Counted from the first letter of the stretch, positions 33,500 through 42,353 are shown. The stretch: 64,000 bases of DNA from Allopusillimonas sp048270225 (GCA_048270225.1 JBLWTG010000003.1:310001-374000), one strand, 5' to 3'. Notes: generated by a model not told the origin, from the sequence alone. Numbers and translations are program-made.

Positions 33500-34582
33500 G
33501 TGTATCAACATTGTTTCGCGCACAGCTACGCCGATGCCCGCACGCGCTTTCTTGACGCGGCTCGCCAGCAGGACTGCCAGCTGTCTTCGTTTGTGAATCC
33601 GACGGCCAAAGGCATTGCTGGAGAGGACCTTACCATGGATGTTGCGTATTGCGGCGATGCGTCCGCGGCGTCGGTGCTGGTGCTGACCTCGGCCATGCAC
33701 GGTGAGGAAGGTTATTGCGGTTCGGGCTGCCAGGTGGCCCTGTTGCGCGATCAGCCCTTGCTGGACGAGGCGAGACAGGCCGGCGTGGGCATACTGCTGA
33801 TTCATGGCGTCAATGCGTACGGCTTTTCCTGGGGGCATCGCACCAATGAAGACAACATCGACCTGAATCGCAATTTCTGCAATTTTGAACAGCCCTTGCG
33901 CGAAAATCCTCATTATCGGACCCTGCATCCTTTGCTGGTGCCCGATGCCTGGCCGCCGACCGGCGACAACGAAGCGGCCATTCAGGCGTTTATCCAACGC
34001 GAAGGCATGCAGGCCTACAAGATCGGCATGATGATGGGACAGCACGACGAGCCCGAGGGACTGTTCTACGGCGGCCGTGCGCCCAGCTGGAGCAACCAGA
34101 CCTTGCGGCAGGTGTTCAGTGAGCACGGACGCGGCCGCCAGCGCATGGCCTGGATAGACATCCACACGGGGCTGGGGCCCTGCGGGCACGGCGAGAAGAT
34201 TTTTGTGCAGAAAGGGCAGCCCGAGTACGAGCGGGCGCGGGCGTGGTGGGGTGCTGACGTAACGTCAGTGTCGGACCCGGGGTCCAGCACGGTGGATATC
34301 GCCGGCACCGGTACGCAGGCCATGCTGGAGGAGTGCGCGGCGGTTCCCGAGCTGACCTTCATGGCGCTTGAATACGGCACCATTCCTCTGGACGAGCTGT
34401 TTCTGGTCTTGCGCGCAGATCGCTGGCTGGCCCGCCACCCGGAGACGGACGCGGCGACGCGCCAGGCCATCAAGGCAGCCCATCGGGCGGCGTTCTACGT
34501 AGAGACAGACGAATGGCGCGGCGCTATTGTGGCCCAGGCCCGGGTCTGCGCCCTGCAGGCAATACGCGGGCTGTCCGCCTGA
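33500..34582 (+). CDS. DUF2817 / M14-like zinc carboxypeptidase-fold protein
   Basis: A 360-residue protein of the DUF2817 family, which shares the zinc-peptidase M14 fold. The zinc motif HxxE appears in AMHGEEGYCG (about residue 66), with NRNFCNF, the second His in WIDIHTGLG and a candidate catalytic Glu in ALEYGTIP. The GTG at 33500 is chosen because AAGGAG lies 8 bases upstream and the family N-terminus (YQHCFAHSYADARTRFL) follows; the open frame from 33455 has no such signal. It lies between the MarR gene and the aryl-CoA operon. Substrate unknown; an amide or conjugate hydrolase is possible. Confidence 0.75.
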   Translation: MYQHCFAHSYADARTRFLDAARQQDCQLSSFVNPTAKGIAGEDLTMDVAYCGDASAASVLVLTSAMHGEEGYCGSGCQVALLRDQPLLDEARQAGVGILLIHGVNAYGFSWGHRTNEDNIDLNRNFCNFEQPLRENPHYRTLHPLLVPDAWPPTGDNEAAIQAFIQREGMQAYKIGMMMGQHDEPEGLFYGGRAPSWSNQTLRQVFSEHGRGRQRMAWIDIHTGLGPCGHGEKIFVQKGQPEYERARAWWGADVTSVSDPGSSTVDIAGTGTQAMLEECAAVPELTFMALEYGTIPLDELFLVLRADRWLARHPETDAATRQAIKAAHRAAFYVETDEWRGAIVAQARVCALQAIRGLSA

Positions 34583-34587
34583 AGACG

Positions 34588-34604
34588 GCCGGGCGTCGCC
34601 CGGC
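34588..34604 (+). other. GC hairpin after the DUF2817 gene
   Basis: GCCGGGCG and CGCCCGGC form a perfect 8-bp stem with a single-base nominal loop (about 7 pairs in practice), 6 bases after the stop. No T-run follows. It may mark the end of this transcript. Confidence 0.4.
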
Positions 34605-34717
34605 GCGGGCCTCGTCTGGCCCGGCGGCGCCGGCGACCCGTTCAGGAGGGGCCGCCAGCGTGCGCCATCGCCACGGGCACTGAGCGGAACCTGCCTGCGC
34701 GCTGCGGAAGAAAACAC

Positions 34718-34746
34718 TTGCGTCGGCATAAAACCGGCTATATAGT
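34718..34746 (+). promoter_or_regulatory. sigma70-like promoter of the aryl-CoA operon
   Basis: -35 TTGCGT (34718-34723) and -10 TATAGT (34741-34746) are separated by exactly 17 bases, ending 61 bases before the first ATG of the operon. The -10 box is overlapped by a palindrome, the expected place for a repressor. Confidence 0.7.
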
Positions 34747-34760
34747 TTAAGCCTAAACTA
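34743..34760. promoter_or_regulatory. Palindromic operator over the -10/start of the aryl-CoA operon
   Basis: TAGTTTA-AGCC-TAAACTA is a perfect 7-bp inverted repeat with a 4-base spacer, the size usual for MarR dimers. It begins within the -10 hexamer and covers the predicted start point. A related site lies before the MarR gene at 33344-33361. Confidence 0.7.
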
Positions 34761-34807
34761 AATTGGCAAGGGCCCGGTCCCGGTATGGCCTGTCCCTGGA
34801 GATCCGT

Positions 34808-37150
34808 ATGAAAATCGCATGCATAGGCGGCGGCCCCGCAGGCCTGTATTTTGGCCTTCTGATGAAGCTGGAGAATCCCGCCAACGAGGTGGTGGTCATT
34901 GAGCGAAACAGGGCTTACGATACTTTCGGCTGGGGCGTCGTGTTCTCCGACGCTACGCTGGAAAACCTGAAGCATGCCGATCCCGTATCGGCGCAGCAGA
35001 TTATTGCCGCGTTCAATCACTGGGATGACATCGAGATTCATTTCAAAGGCTGCAGCATGCGCAGCAGCGGCCACGGCTTTATCGGCATTGGACGCAAAAA
35101 GCTGCTCAACATCCTGCAGGCCCGCTGCGAAGAGGTCGGCGTGGAGCTGGTGTTTGAAACCGATGTCACCGATGATCAGCAGGTTGCGCAGCAATACAAT
35201 GCCGATCTGGTCATTGCCGCCGATGGTCTGAACAGCCGGATCCGCACACGCCATGCCGAGACCTTTCAGCCCGACATCGACGTGCGTGAATGCCGCTTTG
35301 TCTGGCTGGGCACCGAGCAGACTTTCGATGCCTTTACCTTTGCCTTTGTACAAACCGAGCATGGCTGGTTCCAGGCACATGCCTATCAGTTCGAGTCCGG
35401 CATGTCGACCTTCATTGTCGAAACCCGCGATGAAACCTGGCAGGCCGCCGGCCTGGATCAGATGTCTCAGGAAGAAGGCATTGCCTATTGTGAAAAGCTG
35501 TTCCGGCCCTGGCTGGGCGGCAAGCCGCTGATTTCCAATGCCAAGCATTTGCGCGGCTCGGCGATCTGGCAACGCTTTCCCCGTGTGATCTGCAATACCT
35601 GGGTGCATGAGCAGGCGTTGCCCGATGGCCGTACGGTACCTGTGGTACTGATGGGCGATGCGGCGCACACCGCGCACTTTTCGATAGGGTCGGGCACCAA
35701 GCTGGCGCTGGAGGATTCCATTGAACTGCACCGGTCTATCCAGGCTCATCCGGGCGACCTGCAGGCCGCCTTGCGCCACTACCAGGATGTGCGCAGCCTG
35801 GAAGTGCTCAAGATCCAGAATGCGGCCCGCAATTCGACAGAGTGGTTCGAGAACGTGGCCCGCTACGCGACCTTCGAGCCCGAGCAGTTTGCCTATTCCC
35901 TGCTGACCCGTTCGCAGCGGATTTCCCACGAAAACCTGCGCCTGCGCGATGCCGGCTGGCTTCAGGGCTACGAGCGCTGGCTGGCCCGGCGGTCTGGGCT
36001 GCCGGATGATGCGACGCGTGTCGTCCCGCCGCCCATGCTCACGCCCTTCAAGGCCAGGGACGTGGTACTCAAGAACCGCATCGTGGTCTCGCCCATGGCC
36101 ATGTATTCATGTGTGGACGGCGTCCCTGGGGATTTTCATCTGGTCCACCTGGGCGGTCGCGCTATGGGGGGCGCCGGGCTCGTGATGGTCGAGATGACCT
36201 GTGTGTCGCCCGAGGCGCGTATCACGCCGGGGTGCCCGGGCCTATGGAATGATGAGCAAATGCAGGGGTTTGCGCGCATCGTCGATTTTGTGCACGGCAA
36301 TTCCGACGCCAGGATAGGCATGCAGTTGGGGCATGCGGGACGCAAGGGTTCGACTCGCGTCAGTTGGGAGGGCACGGATATGCCGCTGGCCGAGGGCAAC
36401 TGGCCGCTGGTGTCAGCGTCGTCCCTGCCCTATATCGAGGGCGTATCGCAAGTGCCGCAGGCCATGACGCGCGGACAGATGGATGCCGTGCGCGATGAGT
36501 TCGTGGCGGCCGCCCGGCGCGCTGCGCAGGCAGGCTTCGACTGGCTGGAGCTGCATTGCGCCCATGGCTACCTGCTGTCCAGCTTTATCTCTCCGCTGAC
36601 CAATCAGCGCGATGACGACTATGGGGGCTCCCTGGACAATCGGCTGCGCTATCCGCTGGAGGTGTTCGAGGCTGTGCGCGAAGTATGGCCGGCGGGCCTG
36701 CCCATGTCGGTGCGCATATCGGCCCATGACTGGGTCGAGGGGGGGATTACCGCCGATGACGCCGTGGCGATTGCCGCGCGGTTCAAGGATGCCGGCGCCG
36801 ATCTGGTGGATTGCTCGTCGGGCCAGGTCAGCAAGGCGGAACAGCCGGTTTACGGCCGCATGTATCAGACACCGTTTTCGGACCGCGTGCGCAACGAGGC
36901 CGGTGTGCCCACGATTGCCGTCGGCGCCATATTCGAGGCCGATCACGTCAACAGCATCATCGCGTCGGGCCGCGCAGACCTGTGCGCCCTGGCACGCCCC
37001 CATCTGGCCGACGCGGCCTGGACGCTGCGCGAATCGGCCCGCATCGGCTTTGAACAGATAGCCTGGCCGCGCCAGTATTTCCCGGCCAAGCGTCAGCTGG
37101 AAACCAATTTCGAAAGGGCGGCTGCCTATGCGCAGCCGATAGGAAAATGA
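34808..37150 (+). CDS. Aryl-CoA monooxygenase/reductase fusion (2-aminobenzoyl-CoA or salicylyl-CoA type)
   Basis: A 780-residue two-domain enzyme. The N-terminal half (about 1-375) is an FAD monooxygenase: CIGGGPAGLYFGLLM, DGLNSRIRT and GDAAHTAHFSIGSGTKLALED. The C-terminal half (about 400-770) is an FMN old-yellow-enzyme domain: NRIVVSPMAMYS, QLGHAGRKGST, ELHCAHGYLL and YGGSLDNRLRYPLEV. This fusion is known as 2-aminobenzoyl-CoA monooxygenase/reductase (Azoarcus evansii) and as salicylyl-CoA 5-hydroxylase. The ATG at 34808 replaces the open frame from 34763. A 4-base overlap couples it to the next gene. Which aryl-CoA it uses is not fixed by sequence. Confidence 0.9.
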   Translation: MKIACIGGGPAGLYFGLLMKLENPANEVVVIERNRAYDTFGWGVVFSDATLENLKHADPVSAQQIIAAFNHWDDIEIHFKGCSMRSSGHGFIGIGRKKLLNILQARCEEVGVELVFETDVTDDQQVAQQYNADLVIAADGLNSRIRTRHAETFQPDIDVRECRFVWLGTEQTFDAFTFAFVQTEHGWFQAHAYQFESGMSTFIVETRDETWQAAGLDQMSQEEGIAYCEKLFRPWLGGKPLISNAKHLRGSAIWQRFPRVICNTWVHEQALPDGRTVPVVLMGDAAHTAHFSIGSGTKLALEDSIELHRSIQAHPGDLQAALRHYQDVRSLEVLKIQNAARNSTEWFENVARYATFEPEQFAYSLLTRSQRISHENLRLRDAGWLQGYERWLARRSGLPDDATRVVPPPMLTPFKARDVVLKNRIVVSPMAMYSCVDGVPGDFHLVHLGGRAMGGAGLVMVEMTCVSPEARITPGCPGLWNDEQMQGFARIVDFVHGNSDARIGMQLGHAGRKGSTRVSWEGTDMPLAEGNWPLVSASSLPYIEGVSQVPQAMTRGQMDAVRDEFVAAARRAAQAGFDWLELHCAHGYLLSSFISPLTNQRDDDYGGSLDNRLRYPLEVFEAVREVWPAGLPMSVRISAHDWVEGGITADDAVAIAARFKDAGADLVDCSSGQVSKAEQPVYGRMYQTPFSDRVRNEAGVPTIAVGAIFEADHVNSIIASGRADLCALARPHLADAAWTLRESARIGFEQIAWPRQYFPAKRQLETNFERAAAYAQPIGK

Positions 37151-37962
37151 CCATGCAGCAATTACCGTCGGCAATCGCCCTGTCGCTGCAGGACCGTCAC
37201 GCGCTGGTTACCGGCGGCTCGCGCGGCATAGGCCTGGCCACAGCCCAAAGCCTGCTGGCGCTTGGCGCACGCGTCACCCTGATGGGGCGCGACCTCCAAG
37301 CGCTGCAGGCCGCGGCGGCGACGCTTGCGCCGCAGGACAAGGCAGACCGCGTGGCCTGCGTCGCCGGGGATGTGTCAAGGCGGGATGCCGTTGATCAGGC
37401 CATGGATGAGGCGCGCAAGACCCAGGGCTCGATCGATATCCTGATCAACAACGCAGGGCAGGCGGTGAGCCAGCGATTCGACCGCATGACCGAGGATGAC
37501 TGGCAGCGCATGCTTGCGGTCAACCTGACGGGCAGCTTCCACTGCATACAGGCCTGCCTGCCCGGCATGGTGCAGGCGGGTTGGGGGCGTATTGTGAACG
37601 TGGCGAGCACCGCCGGGCTGGTGGGCTACGGCTATGTCAGCGCGTATTGTGCTGCCAAGCATGGCGTCATCGGGCTGACGCGTTCCCTGGCCATAGAGCT
37701 GGCGAGCAAGGGCGTTACTGTCAATGCTGTGTGCCCCGGCTATACCGAAACCGATATCGTGCGCGATGCCGTGGCGAATATCAGTGCCAAGACCGGCGCC
37801 GACCAGGCGGCTGCGCTCAGCCGGCTGACGGCGCGCAATCCGCAAGGCAGGCTGGTTCAGCCTGAAGAGGTGGCCACGGCGATTGCCTGGCTGTGCCTGC
37901 CGGCATCGTCAGCCATCAATGGACAAGCGCTTCCCGTGGACGGGGGCGAAACGGCAGCCTGA
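37147..37962 (+). CDS. SDR-family dehydrogenase of the aryl-CoA operon
   Basis: A 271-residue short-chain dehydrogenase/reductase. The NAD(P)-binding motif TGGSRGIGLA is at about residues 23-32, with NNAG near 101 and the catalytic YCAAK near 167. The C-terminal INGQALPVDGGE is typical of 3-hydroxyacyl-CoA dehydrogenases and related SDRs. It overlaps the monooxygenase/reductase stop (ATGA). In the aerobic aryl-CoA pathway an alcohol on the reduced ring would be oxidised before hydrolytic ring opening, which is the likely role. Confidence 0.88.
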   Translation: MTMQQLPSAIALSLQDRHALVTGGSRGIGLATAQSLLALGARVTLMGRDLQALQAAAATLAPQDKADRVACVAGDVSRRDAVDQAMDEARKTQGSIDILINNAGQAVSQRFDRMTEDDWQRMLAVNLTGSFHCIQACLPGMVQAGWGRIVNVASTAGLVGYGYVSAYCAAKHGVIGLTRSLAIELASKGVTVNAVCPGYTETDIVRDAVANISAKTGADQAAALSRLTARNPQGRLVQPEEVATAIAWLCLPASSAINGQALPVDGGETAA

Positions 37963-37987
37963 ACGCTGCCGTCAACAGGAGGAACAC

Positions 37988-38839
37988 ATGAATAAGATTG
38001 CCTTGACCATGGCTCATCACAAGAAGCCGTATGCGTCGTACGAAGCGCGTCATTTCCGCTGGGAGGTGTCGGAGGACGGCAAGGTGGGCGTGATCACGCT
38101 GGATCGCCCGGAGCGCAAGAATCCGCTCACTTTTGACTCGTACGCCGAGCTGCGCGACCTGTTTCGCGGCCTGGCCTATGCGACAGACCTGAAGGCCGTG
38201 GTCATCCACGGCGCCGGCGAGAATTTCTGTTCAGGCGGCGATGTGCATGAAATCATTGGTCCGCTCACCAGAATGAGCATGCCTGAGCTGCTGGACTTTA
38301 CACGCATGACCGGCGACCTGGTCAAGGCCATGCGCGTCTGCCCGCAGCCTGTTATTTCGGCTGTTGACGGCATCTGCGCCGGCGCGGGCGCCATGATTGC
38401 TCTGGCGTCGGACATGCGCCTGGGCACTGCCCGCGCCAAGACGGCATTTCTGTTTACGCGTGTCGGCCTTGCCGGTGCGGACATGGGCGCCTGCTCGCTG
38501 CTGCCCCGCGCCATCGGCCAGGGCAGGGCTTCGGAGCTGCTGTTCACCGGACGTTCGATGAGCGCTGAAGAAGGCCTGGCCTGGGGCTTCTACAACAGCT
38601 TGCGCGAACCGGGCGAGCTGGTGGCGGCGGCCACCGAGTTGGCGCGCAGCCTGGCCGATGGTCCGACCTTCGCGCACAGCATGACCAAGAAGTTGCTGCA
38701 CGAGGAATGGGACATGGGGCTGGACCAGGCCATCGAAGCGGAAGCCAATGCCCAGGCCATCTGCATGCAGACTCAGGATTTTCGCCGGGCCTACGAAGCT
38801 TTCTCAGACAAGCGCAAGCCTGTCTTCGAAGGCAACTGA
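37988..38839 (+). CDS. Enoyl-CoA hydratase/isomerase-family protein
   Basis: A 283-residue crotonase-fold enzyme. The oxyanion-hole segments GAGENFCSGGDVHEI (about 75-90) and ICAGAGAMIALASDMRLG are present; the usual Glu region reads VGLAGADMGACSLLPR, with Asp instead of Glu. The ATG at 37988 follows AGGAGGAACAC, an excellent ribosome site. In this operon it may hydrate the ring or hydrolytically open a cyclic 1,3-diketone-type CoA ester, as crotonases do in related pathways. Confidence 0.88.
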   Translation: MNKIALTMAHHKKPYASYEARHFRWEVSEDGKVGVITLDRPERKNPLTFDSYAELRDLFRGLAYATDLKAVVIHGAGENFCSGGDVHEIIGPLTRMSMPELLDFTRMTGDLVKAMRVCPQPVISAVDGICAGAGAMIALASDMRLGTARAKTAFLFTRVGLAGADMGACSLLPRAIGQGRASELLFTGRSMSAEEGLAWGFYNSLREPGELVAAATELARSLADGPTFAHSMTKKLLHEEWDMGLDQAIEAEANAQAICMQTQDFRRAYEAFSDKRKPVFEGN

Positions 38840-38917
38840 GTACGCCCGGGGGAGGCGTTGCGACAGGAATACGGCTGGTCAGCCGGTCGCGCGCCCCGCT
38901 CATCAAAGGAGCTGAAC

Positions 38918-40567
38918 ATGGAAGCATCCGCACATACCGATACGTTCGCGCGCGATCATCTGCCGCCTCTGAGCGAGTGGCCCGAGCTGCTGCTGGAAGG
39001 CAATCCGGACGTTGATTACCCGGCCCGTCTCAATTGCGCCGTGGCGCTGGTGGATGATCTGGTAAGACAGGGACAGGGCGAACGCATTGCGCTGCGCTGG
39101 CGCGAAGGCGATGTCCGGCGCACCATGAGCTATCGCGAGTTGATGGCGCTGACCAATCGCATTGCGCATGTGTTGGTCGAGGACATGGGATTGCGGCCCG
39201 GCAGCCGGATACTGCTGCGCGGTCCCAACAACGTCATGATGTCCGCCTCCTGGCTGGCTGCGGTGAAAGCCGGGCTGGTGACAGTGCCGACCATGCCGCT
39301 GCTGCGCGCCGGCGAGCTGCAGAAGGTGTTGGACAAGGCGCAGGTTAGCGCGGCGCTGTGCGATCATCGCCTTGCCGCGGAAATCGAATGCTGCATGGAC
39401 CCGGGGCATCCCGCCCATAGTCCCGTGCTTGCACAGGCCTGCTATTTTGGCGGCGGTGCTGCGGATAGTCTGGAGACCCTTGCCGCGGACAAGCCCGATA
39501 CCTACGATGCGGTGGATACCGCGAACGATGACGTCTGCCTGATCGCCTTTACCAGCGGTACCACCGGCAAGCCCAAGGGCTGCATGCATTTTCATCGGGA
39601 TGTGCTCGCGATGTGCGACACGTTTTCCCGGCATGTGCTGCGTATGGGCCCCGACGATATCGTGTGCGGCACGCCTCCGCTGGCCTTTACCTTCGGCCTG
39701 GGCGGTCTGTTGTGCTTTCCCCTGCGGGTAGGCGGCTCGACCGTGCTGTGCGAAAAGCTCACGCCTGATGAGTTGCTGGCCGCCGTGCAGGATTTCGGCG
39801 TGACCATGACATTTACCGCGCCCACCTTCTACCGGCAAATGGCCGGGCTGGTCGCCGCTCATGATCTGTCCACCCTGCGTGCCACGGTTTCGGCGGGAGA
39901 GGCCCTGCCGGATGCGACCCGCCAGTTGTGGAAAGAGGCCTGCGGCATCGAGATGACTGATGGCATAGGCGGCACGGAAATGATCCATGTGTATGTGTCC
40001 AGCCCGCCCGAAGCGGTCAGGCGCGGTGCGATCGGCAAGGTTGTGCCTGGCTATGTCGCTCAGGTCGTGGATGATGATTTCCGGCCGCTGCCGCATGGGC
40101 AGACCGGCCGTCTGGCTGTCAGGGGCCCGACCGGATGCCGTTATCTGGATGACGAGCGGCAGCGGAATTTTGTGCAGCAGGGCTGGAACCTGCCCGGCGA
40201 CACGTTTTCCATGGACGAAGACGGCTATCTCTATTACCAGGCACGCAACGATGACATGATCGTGTCGGCGGGCTACAACATTGCCGGCCCTGAGGTGGAG
40301 GGCATTCTATTGGCGCATGAGGCGGTTGCGGAGTGCGGCGTGGTGGGTAAGCCCGACGCCCAGCGCGGCAACATCGTCAAGGCGTTTGTCGTGCTGAAAC
40401 CCGGCATTGAAGGTGGCGCCGCCATGGTCAGGACGCTGCAGGATTACGTCAAGGCGACGGTGGCACCCTATAAATATCCCCGCGAGATCGAGTTTGTCGA
40501 CAGTCTGCCCAGGACGGAAACCGGCAAGCTGCAGCGTTTTGTCTTGCGCCAGAAAGCAAGTGAATGA
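38918..40567 (+). CDS. Aryl-CoA ligase (2-aminobenzoate/benzoate-CoA ligase family)
   Basis: A 549-residue AMP-forming CoA ligase. The ATP motif FTSGTTGKPKG is at about residues 212-222, with TDGIGGTEM near 350 and the C-terminal catalytic Lys in RTETGKLQRF. Sequence order resembles benzoate/2-aminobenzoate-CoA ligases, which activate the aromatic acid at the start of the pathway. The ATG at 38918 has AAAGGAGC upstream. Its presence beside the monooxygenase/reductase fusion is the main reason for reading the operon as aerobic aryl-CoA catabolism. Confidence 0.88.
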   Translation: MEASAHTDTFARDHLPPLSEWPELLLEGNPDVDYPARLNCAVALVDDLVRQGQGERIALRWREGDVRRTMSYRELMALTNRIAHVLVEDMGLRPGSRILLRGPNNVMMSASWLAAVKAGLVTVPTMPLLRAGELQKVLDKAQVSAALCDHRLAAEIECCMDPGHPAHSPVLAQACYFGGGAADSLETLAADKPDTYDAVDTANDDVCLIAFTSGTTGKPKGCMHFHRDVLAMCDTFSRHVLRMGPDDIVCGTPPLAFTFGLGGLLCFPLRVGGSTVLCEKLTPDELLAAVQDFGVTMTFTAPTFYRQMAGLVAAHDLSTLRATVSAGEALPDATRQLWKEACGIEMTDGIGGTEMIHVYVSSPPEAVRRGAIGKVVPGYVAQVVDDDFRPLPHGQTGRLAVRGPTGCRYLDDERQRNFVQQGWNLPGDTFSMDEDGYLYYQARNDDMIVSAGYNIAGPEVEGILLAHEAVAECGVVGKPDAQRGNIVKAFVVLKPGIEGGAAMVRTLQDYVKATVAPYKYPREIEFVDSLPRTETGKLQRFVLRQKASE

Positions 40568-40583
40568 GGAATCGAGGAACAGC

Positions 40584-40994
40584 ATGAAAATACTTCAACC
40601 CCCCTTTTGGCAGGAGCCGCGCGGCTACGCAAACGGCATCATGACGGAGATGACACCCGGCAGCCGCCTGTTGTTTATCGGCGGCCAGGTGGGCTGGAAC
40701 GCGCAACAGCAGTTCGAAACCGATGATTTCGCCGAGCAGGTAGGCCAGACGCTCAAGAATATTGTCGAGGTGCTGAAGGAAGGTGGCGCGGGACCCGAAC
40801 ACATTACCCGCATGACCTGGTATGTGTGCGACAAGCAGGAGTATCTGGCAGGACTGCAGGGCATAGGCCGCCATTACCGCGAGACGATAGGAAGGCATTT
40901 CCCCGCCATGACGGCGATTCAGGTCGCTGCGTTGATCGAGGACCGGGCCCGCGTGGAGATCGAGGTCACGGCGGTGGTGCCGCCGGTGGCCTGA
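40584..40994 (+). CDS. Rid-family (RidA/YjgF-like) protein lacking the deaminase Arg
   Basis: A 136-residue Rid/YjgF/UK114 protein. The fold motifs LLFIGGQVGWNA, QVGQTLKNIVEVLKEGG and VEIEV are present. In enamine/imine deaminases the segment near residue 109 reads PAR-T with an essential Arg; here it is PAM-T (Met109), so ordinary RidA activity is unlikely. It is 16 bases after the ligase, last in the operon. An accessory role on an amino-substituted CoA intermediate is plausible but unproven. Confidence 0.85.
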   Translation: MKILQPPFWQEPRGYANGIMTEMTPGSRLLFIGGQVGWNAQQQFETDDFAEQVGQTLKNIVEVLKEGGAGPEHITRMTWYVCDKQEYLAGLQGIGRHYRETIGRHFPAMTAIQVAALIEDRARVEIEVTAVVPPVA

Positions 40995-41022
40995 CGATCT
41001 TCAGCGCTGGCAGTCTTCGGGT

Positions 41023-42300
41023 TCAGAGCTTGGCGAAGACTTCCTCGGCGATGTCCAGGGTGGCGTCGATGACCTTGTCGTCGTGCGCGCCCGAAACAAA
41101 ACCCGCCTCGAAGGCGGACGGCGCAAAATACACCCCGCGTATCAGCATGCCGTGGAAGAATTTCTTGAACAGCTCCACGTCGCACTGCTGCACCTGCGCG
41201 AACGTGGTGGGAATGCTGTCGGCAAAATAAAGGCCGAACATGCCGCCCACGTAATCCGTGGCCAGCGGGACACCGGCGGCGCGGGCGCGCTCGGCCATGC
41301 CCTGGGCCAGCTTGCGGGTTTGCTCGGAGAGGCGGTCATAGAAGCCGGGCTCGGCGAGCAGCTTGAGCGTGACCAGCCCGGCGGCGACCGCCACCGGATT
41401 GCCCGACAGGGTGCCGGCCTGATACACAGGGCCCAGCGGTGCAATCTGCTCCATGATATCGGCCCGGCCACCGAACGCGCCCACCGGCATGCCGCCGCCG
41501 ATCACTTTGGCCAGCGTGGTCAGGTCGGGCGTGACGCCGGTCAGGCCCTGCACGCCTTGCGGGCCAGCCCGGAATCCCGTCATGACCTCGTCGAAAATCA
41601 GCAGCGCGCCGTGTTGCGTGCAGAGCGTGCGCAGCGCCTCCAGGAAGCCGGGCACCGGCTTGACCAGGTTCATGTTGCCGGCGACCGGCTCGACGATGAT
41701 GCAGGCGATGTCGCCGCCGAATTCGGCAAAAGCAGCCTGAACGCTTTCTATATTGTTGTAGTCCAGCACCAGTGTGTGACGGATGAACTCCTCGGGCACG
41801 CCGGCCGATGTGGGGTTGCCGAAGGTCAGCATGCCCGAACCGGCTTTGACGAGCAGGCTGTCGGCATGGCCGTGATAGCAGCCTTCGAATTTGATGATCT
41901 TGTTGCGTCCTGTGGCCCCGCGCGCCAGGCGGATGGCCGACATCGTGGCTTCGGTGCCGGAGCTGACCAGGCGGACTTTCTCGATGGAAGGGATGCGGGC
42001 GGCAATGGCTTCGGCGATCTCTATCTCGGCCTCGGTGGGCGCGCCAAAGGACAGGCCGTCCACGGCGGCATCCTGCACTGCCTTGATGACCTCGGGGTGC
42101 CCGTGGCCCAGGATGGCTGGCCCCCAGGAGCCGACATAGTCGATGTAGCGTGTGTCTTCGGCATCCCAGAGATAAGGACCTTGAGCGCGTTTGATGAAGC
42201 GCGGCGCGCCGCCTACCGAGCGAAAGGCGCGGACGGGCGAATTGACGCCGCCGGGAATGGTCTGGCAGGCGCGTTCGAAAAGCTGGGCATTGCGGGACAT
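41023..42300 (-). CDS. hemL: Glutamate-1-semialdehyde 2,1-aminomutase
   Basis: A 425-residue PLP enzyme that makes 5-aminolevulinate from glutamate-1-semialdehyde, the C5 entry to haem. The PLP Lys is Lys265 in AKVIGGGMPVGAFGG. Other motifs are PGGVNSPVRAF, GYIDYVGSWGP-like YIDYVGSWGPAILGH and GCYHGHADSLLVKAGSG. The ATG at 42300 (MSRNAQLFERACQ) is preferred over 42351 by family length. It follows thiD-thiE on the same strand by 53 bases. Confidence 0.97.
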   Translation of the reverse strand: MSRNAQLFERACQTIPGGVNSPVRAFRSVGGAPRFIKRAQGPYLWDAEDTRYIDYVGSWGPAILGHGHPEVIKAVQDAAVDGLSFGAPTEAEIEIAEAIAARIPSIEKVRLVSSGTEATMSAIRLARGATGRNKIIKFEGCYHGHADSLLVKAGSGMLTFGNPTSAGVPEEFIRHTLVLDYNNIESVQAAFAEFGGDIACIIVEPVAGNMNLVKPVPGFLEALRTLCTQHGALLIFDEVMTGFRAGPQGVQGLTGVTPDLTTLAKVIGGGMPVGAFGGRADIMEQIAPLGPVYQAGTLSGNPVAVAAGLVTLKLLAEPGFYDRLSEQTRKLAQGMAERARAAGVPLATDYVGGMFGLYFADSIPTTFAQVQQCDVELFKKFFHGMLIRGVYFAPSAFEAGFVSGAHDDKVIDATLDIAEEVFAKL

Positions 42301-42353
42301 GGCAGAAGACCCCATGAAAACAGGTGATGAATAACGCCGGAAGGATAACAAGT

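Noticed and set aside
34265..35929. 554-codon minus-strand frame opposite the monooxygenase gene
   Set aside because: The plus-strand gene has intact FAD motifs and a promoter. The antisense frame has none and crosses the operon promoter.
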